A DNA stretch of 5,909 nt, taken from assembly GCA_902795525.1 (NCBI GenBank), contig CADBLN010000011.1:1-5909 (forward strand). The letters are read 5' to 3'. The notes beneath the pieces are model-generated. The model ran no database searches. It saw nothing but the letters and a program-made list of their open reading frames with translations, and had not been told where the DNA came from. Below, piece by piece: positions 4,393 through 5,909 of this stretch; position 1 is the first letter of the stretch; each line of letters starts with the position of its first letter. A program made the position numbers and the translations under genes. Source of the stretch: an uncultured Erysipelotrichaceae bacterium. GTDB taxonomy: Bacteria; Bacillota_I; Bacilli_A; Erysipelotrichales; Erysipelotrichaceae.

Positions 4393-5909
4393 ATGAACAT
4401 CCAAAAAACAACTTAAAACATCGATTATTTATTCGATTAATTGTCTTGGTTTTTGCCTTTGTTATGTTTATCCCCCAGATGACAGTCAAAGCTGCAGGAA
4501 CAATTACAGACCAAAACAACAATAGCTATAGCTCATTTGCTGATGCTATCGCTGCAACTAACGAAGGAGACAATTTAGAATTAACAATCAGCGGCTCTTT
4601 TACAGAGAATATTGATATTTCTAAAAACATTAATGTCACTATCACTTCTGAAGCTGACACCTCTATTTCCGGCGTTATCATCTTGAATAATGGTTCCTTG
4701 ACCATACAGGGAACAAGTGCAAACAAGCTTGCTGTTAATGGAACCATGGATATCAACAATGGTACATTTGAAGCTGATTATCTTAATGTTACAGGCACTA
4801 TTACCATAGGTCATCCAAACGCTGCCAAAACTTTAGCTACAATTAAGAATACTGACATTAATTCCAGTAGTGAAGGTATATTTCTTCACGATAAAAACAC
4901 CAAACTTGAATTATTAGATAATTGTACTATCAATGCTGTTTCAGGAATTGTGGTCAACAGCGGTGCAGATATAGGGACCATTTCAAACAGTAATATACAA
5001 GGTTCTTTTTATGGTGTTAGAGTACAAGCTGGACATGGAACTGAAACTTATAGAGATTATCAAATTGAGGTAGATAAGATTGTAAATTGTAACATCACTT
5101 TACTGAAGGATGAATCAATAAATGATGTTGAAGACACCCATTATACAGCCCTGTCATTTGCAAGCTGGGGTTTTGGAGACACAGACATCACTGTAGGAAG
5201 CATTGAAGGATGCACCATAACCACAAATGCCAAAAACACCTGGAAAGGAGCCATTGGAGCTTATTCTTACTCAAAGTTCGCAAACCAGGAACCTTGGGGC
5301 AAAGTAAGAATAGGCAGCATTAATGATTGTGTCCTCACGGCAACAAGCGGAGCTTGTGGACTATTTAACCAATGTTCAGACATTGGTGAAGTGAAAAACA
5401 ACACTATTACCACACACAACATGGGAGCTGGCATCGCGGTTACTGTATGTGCTTATCTAAATGGTTCAGACCCAAGGGTAGAAACACCTGCAGCAGGTCA
5501 TATTGGGCTTATCGACAATAACACAATTAAAGCCCTTGGCCCAAACTATGGCACTGGAATCTACTTAAGTACCATGTTCGATAATGTTGATACCATTGGT
5601 GCCATAAAGAATAGCTCAATTGAAGCTCAAAGAATAGGTATTCATGTCCATGGAAATTCTGGCAACATTGGTTCAATTGAAGATACAACTATTACACAAA
5701 CAGGAGCAAACACAACTGCATCACCTAATAGCTATGGTGGTATTATCCTGGCAAACAGTGACACTAACGATACTGAACACATTAACATTAATTTGATTAG
5801 AAACCTGACCATTAACAGTGACACTTATGGCATAAATGTTTTTGGTGGAAACAAAATTTCTCTAATTGATGATTGTGAAATAAATACTGTGAAAGATGCA
5901 ATATATAAC
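4393..5909 (+). CDS. secreted right-handed beta-helix surface protein, partial, with start-proximal frameshift
   Basis: The frame has no stop from 4299 to the window end, giving about 500 residues with the C-terminus outside. A signal peptide is clear: basic HRLFIR, hydrophobic LIVLVFAFVMFIP, then VKAAG with cleavage near residue 34. The mature part begins SYSSFADAIAATNEGDNLEL and continues into a right-handed parallel beta-helix (pectate-lyase-like fold). Coils of 23-41 residues repeat 'I-G-x-I-x-x-x-x-I' (starts near residues 193, 227, 268, 307, 331, 371, 402, 426, 466, 489), each followed by a Gly-led strand such as GIYL or GIHVHG. I see no lyase catalytic motif, so adhesion or a structural role is likelier than an enzyme. 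A wall anchor or further domains would lie beyond the edge. The ATG at 4393 is followed by a TAA after 7 codons; one extra A in the A6 tract restores M-N-I-Q-K-N-N-L-K before the signal peptide. Residue numbers here assume that repair. Confidence 0.8.
4403..4408 (+). other. A6 tract at the frame break of the surface-protein gene
   Basis: From the ATG at 4393 the frame reads M-N-I-Q-K-T-T-stop across CCAAAAAACA. Adding one A joins the ATG to the long open frame and gives a conventional N-terminus with a charged region before the hydrophobic core. The tract is thus where a deletion, slippage or sequencing error would explain the break. Confidence 0.6.

Noticed and set aside
4404..4409. Canonical -1 ribosomal slippery heptamer A-AAA-AAC in the surface-protein gene.
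   Set aside because: The heptamer is present at 4403-4409 but not in the register of the ATG frame (CAA AAA ACA), and no strong downstream stimulatory structure was seen, so a programmed event is not supported by the motif alone.
4526..4814. Two minus-strand open frames of 77 codons.
   Set aside because: They are antisense to the beta-helix protein, whose frame shows clear coil repeats.
4393..5909. Pectate lyase or other polysaccharide-degrading enzyme.
   Set aside because: Only the beta-helix fold is visible. No lyase or hydrolase active-site motif was found in the visible part.

Overview
The window is AT-rich, its genes overlap tightly, and strong GAGGTGAT-type Shine-Dalgarno sequences precede most starts. 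Together with Sel1/TPR and secreted surface-protein families this suggests a low-GC Bacillota, possibly a gut Clostridia or Erysipelotrichia relative. The sequence does not settle the genus. I found no rRNA, tRNA, CRISPR array or intact mobile element.

From about 3640 down to the left edge, the minus strand carries one compact operon, read right to left. It encodes a Sel1/TPR protein with a C-terminal beta-rich domain (2746-3636), a short TPR paralogue of it (2397-2759), a J-domain protein with the HPD motif (1642-2406), a stand-alone HIRAN-domain protein (1253-1645), and three small proteins I do not recognise (718-1242, 453-725, 234-434). A last reading frame (17-253) is interrupted by an in-frame stop. 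Neighbours overlap by 4 to 20 bases or are separated by 10 to 18 bases, so they are probably co-transcribed and partly translationally coupled. TPR scaffold, J-domain co-chaperone and HIRAN nucleic-acid-binding module form a plausible core, and the small proteins look like accessory cargo. The function is unknown; a role in defence, stress or immunity to toxins is inference only.

Between 3637 and 3906 lie the likely operon promoter, which contains an inverted repeat, and a rho-independent terminator for the next gene upstream. That gene (3907-4224, minus) encodes four 23-residue aromatic/GxSK repeats plus the start of a fifth. It stops inside the fifth repeat at an A7 tract; removing one A completes the repeat and adds a short tail ending in GDDDF.

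Divergent from it, the plus strand from about 4393 to the right edge encodes the N-terminal ~500 residues of a secreted right-handed beta-helix surface protein, with no stop in the window. Its apparent ATG is out of frame with the signal peptide by one A in an A6 tract. Thus both divergent genes carry a one-base discrepancy in an A tract. Phase variation, slippage, decay and sequencing error are all possible. The 168-base region between them holds nested palindromes near candidate promoters.
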